Shown here: in pieces, positions 62,401 to 64,000 of the stretch
Layout of the letters: every line of letters begins with the position of its first letter
Position numbering within the stretch: position 1 is the first letter of the stretch
DNA from: Aphelocoma coerulescens
Taxonomy: Eukaryota; Chordata; Aves; Passeriformes; Corvidae
Reading direction: 5' to 3'
Assembly (NCBI RefSeq): GCF_041296385.1
Contig: NC_091017.1
Location: 50,156,214-50,220,213 of the forward strand
DNA: 64,000 nt
Notes under the pieces: generated by a model
Databases searched by the model: none
Told to the model about the DNA's origin: nothing
The model's input: only the letters and a program-made list of their open reading frames with translations
Made by a program: the position numbers and the translations under genes

Positions 62401-64000
62401 CCTAGTACATTTGGCACTAAAAAGTAATTAAATGTGCTATTGGATCTTCCCACTAATTTGTTTGACTTTTTTTTACTGTGGAGTCACCCTCACTTTCTTG
62501 CTATCTGTGTTGAGAAGCTGATCTACATCTGTGTACACATCGGGGGGCAATCATTATTTGAGAACACAAAGGAGGTAGGTGTCAGGTTTTGCCAGATACT
62601 ATTATGATGTTGCGCATCCTGATGCGCCCAAAGAACTAATAAATAAGACAGGAAAGAATCTCAAAAGTCAATGTTAAGATATGCAAAATAGTTTTTGTTT
62701 ATTAATGAGAGTAAATAGGGTACCTGTGTCCTGGTTGAGTCTCTGCAGTAATCTAAGAGTACATATTGAAAACTCTTGAAGTATAAAAGGCTTGACTTTG
62801 ACAAGAGATCAAGTGATAATCATGCTTTCACTTGTGGGTGGAATTGGTTAGTGCTGCTTACCTGTGCTAAAGTGAGTAAAATGAATCTTCATTGGTGACT
62901 TCAATGACACCACAAAGAGGGTTGATGTCTGAAGAGTTGGCATATGAAATTTAATAGATCTAGTGTTTTATGATGGCATCTTTTTCCCAACTGATGCACT
63001 GGGAGATGGCCTAAAACCACTTTTATCTGACAACATAATTTTTTTTATCTGACTTGACTATGAATGGATGTAATGATACTTTCTATTGAATAAAAGACAC
63101 ATTTCATTCAGTTAGAATGTAAGTTGGAGGTCTTTTTCCTTTTAACATTGACATACCACAAAAAGAAGATCCCAATTTCTCTGCAAAATAACACATTTTG
63201 AAGACATGCAGCCCATCTCTGTCTGGAAAAAACAGAAATGGAAGAGTTCAGTGAGGTGAGCTTACTTTAAGGCGTATATTTAGAGATGGAAGTAAGGGGA
63301 AAAGCTGACTGTATTACAGAACACTGCTACAATGTGTGCATAAGGCTTTTTTTAGGCATCTAGTGCAAAAAGAAGGCTAATTATGGTATCCCAAAGTACA
63401 AGCTTACCGAAGAAGCAGAAGTAGAGTAGTTGCACAGTTTGTTTTGATTTGAGCTATTTGGTGTCACAGAGAGAATGCTAACAGCTATTTTAGATTTATC
63501 TGTAGTCTGGCATAGTCACAGTGTGATGATGACAGACACATGCTATTTGAGATTAAAACCAATTAACATGGTACAAATGAAGAAATTGCTGTCCGTGACT
63601 GATTTCAGCTTTAACTTATCAAAAGACAAAATCTCTTCTGCTAGGATTTTGTGTCTCTACACTGCGGTTGGGTTAAAGAAAAAGGAAACACATAAGTAAA
63701 ATGAAAGCCTTTTACATGCTCTTTTTCATTTTTCTGTCTTCTTTCAAAATTATATCTTTGCTTTTTCGGTCTGCTTTTATGTGCATTCTAGTGAAAATTG
63801 TGGTTGTTTAGTCATCTGTGTGTTTACTTTTCCTTCAGTCTGAAATTGTAAATTGACAATAAAATTATTGTAAGCCAATTTTAAACAGGATTTATGCAGC
63901 AATTGGTGTTTGGAGATGGCAAGGAAAATTGAGGTGTAATCTTGGAGGAGACAGTGGAACGTGAAGGGAATTATGTTTACATAGATCACAAGGGGCGAGC
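59445..64000. other. AT-rich non-coding DNA
   Basis: It holds a TA-rich stretch at 61389-61410, a 15-base T tract at 61894-61908 and a TTTG simple repeat at 62222-62241. No exon, element family or RNA gene is recognised. Confidence 0.55.
62222..62241. repeat. (TTTG)5 simple repeat
   Basis: Five perfect TTTG units followed by an imperfect T/G-rich stretch to about 62274. Confidence 0.93.

Noticed and set aside
1..64000. tRNA, rRNA, snRNA or microRNA genes
   Set aside because: I looked by eye for the tRNA B-box (GGTTCGAATCC-type), the U6 start, 5S landmarks and long stem-loops and found none that held up. A covariance-model search could still reveal small RNAs.

Overview
This window is vertebrate nuclear DNA, almost certainly from a bird and probably from a songbird (passerine). 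The evidence is the repeat content. Seven fragments of CR1 LINEs carry the typical avian 3' end (a degenerate TTCTATGAT-type terminus). Several endogenous-retrovirus LTRs are of kinds I recognise from avian genomes. There are no Alu, L1 or B-type SINEs. Background base composition is strongly AT-rich with long A and T tracts. Nothing looks bacterial, viral-genomic or plasmid-like: there are no operons, ribosome binding sites or long ORFs.

I find no exon, intact protein-coding gene or structural RNA gene that I can support. The longest open frames (about 100 to 170 codons) are scattered on both strands and show no family signature, codon structure or splice context. Several lie inside repeats or low-complexity DNA. 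The window is best read as a gene desert or the inside of a very large intron. The only coding-derived sequence I can name is a broken piece of retroviral pol (RNase H region) on the minus strand at about 4.6-4.9 kb, attached to a partial LTR.

Layout: 1-1430 is unremarkable AT-rich DNA. From 1431 to about 5980 there is an LTR-retrotransposon-rich block: an LTR at 1431-1935, a partial LTR at 4281-4545, the pol remnant at 4560-4900, a probable further LTR at 5135-5560, and an unexplained moderate-GC stretch to 5980. From 5980 to 42336 the DNA is mostly unique and AT-rich, with two ATCT microsatellites, poly(A) tracts, a GC-rich patch at 23.4-24.1 kb, a small CR1 end at 32.3 kb, and a few perfect palindromes and hairpins. 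From 42337 to 43424 three CR1 3' fragments lie together in mixed orientation, and another CR1 sits at 47881-48290. The stretch 56571-59444 is a second repeat cluster: an LTR, two tandem CR1 tails, a 27-base T tract and a nearly complete solo LTR. The rest, to 64000, is AT-rich and featureless.

A pattern that links the pieces is orientation. Every LTR element I can orient lies on the minus strand, while CR1 fragments lie on both. This is what would be expected if the window lay inside an intron of a gene transcribed from the plus strand, but the number of elements is small. I did not find a previously undescribed biological system here.
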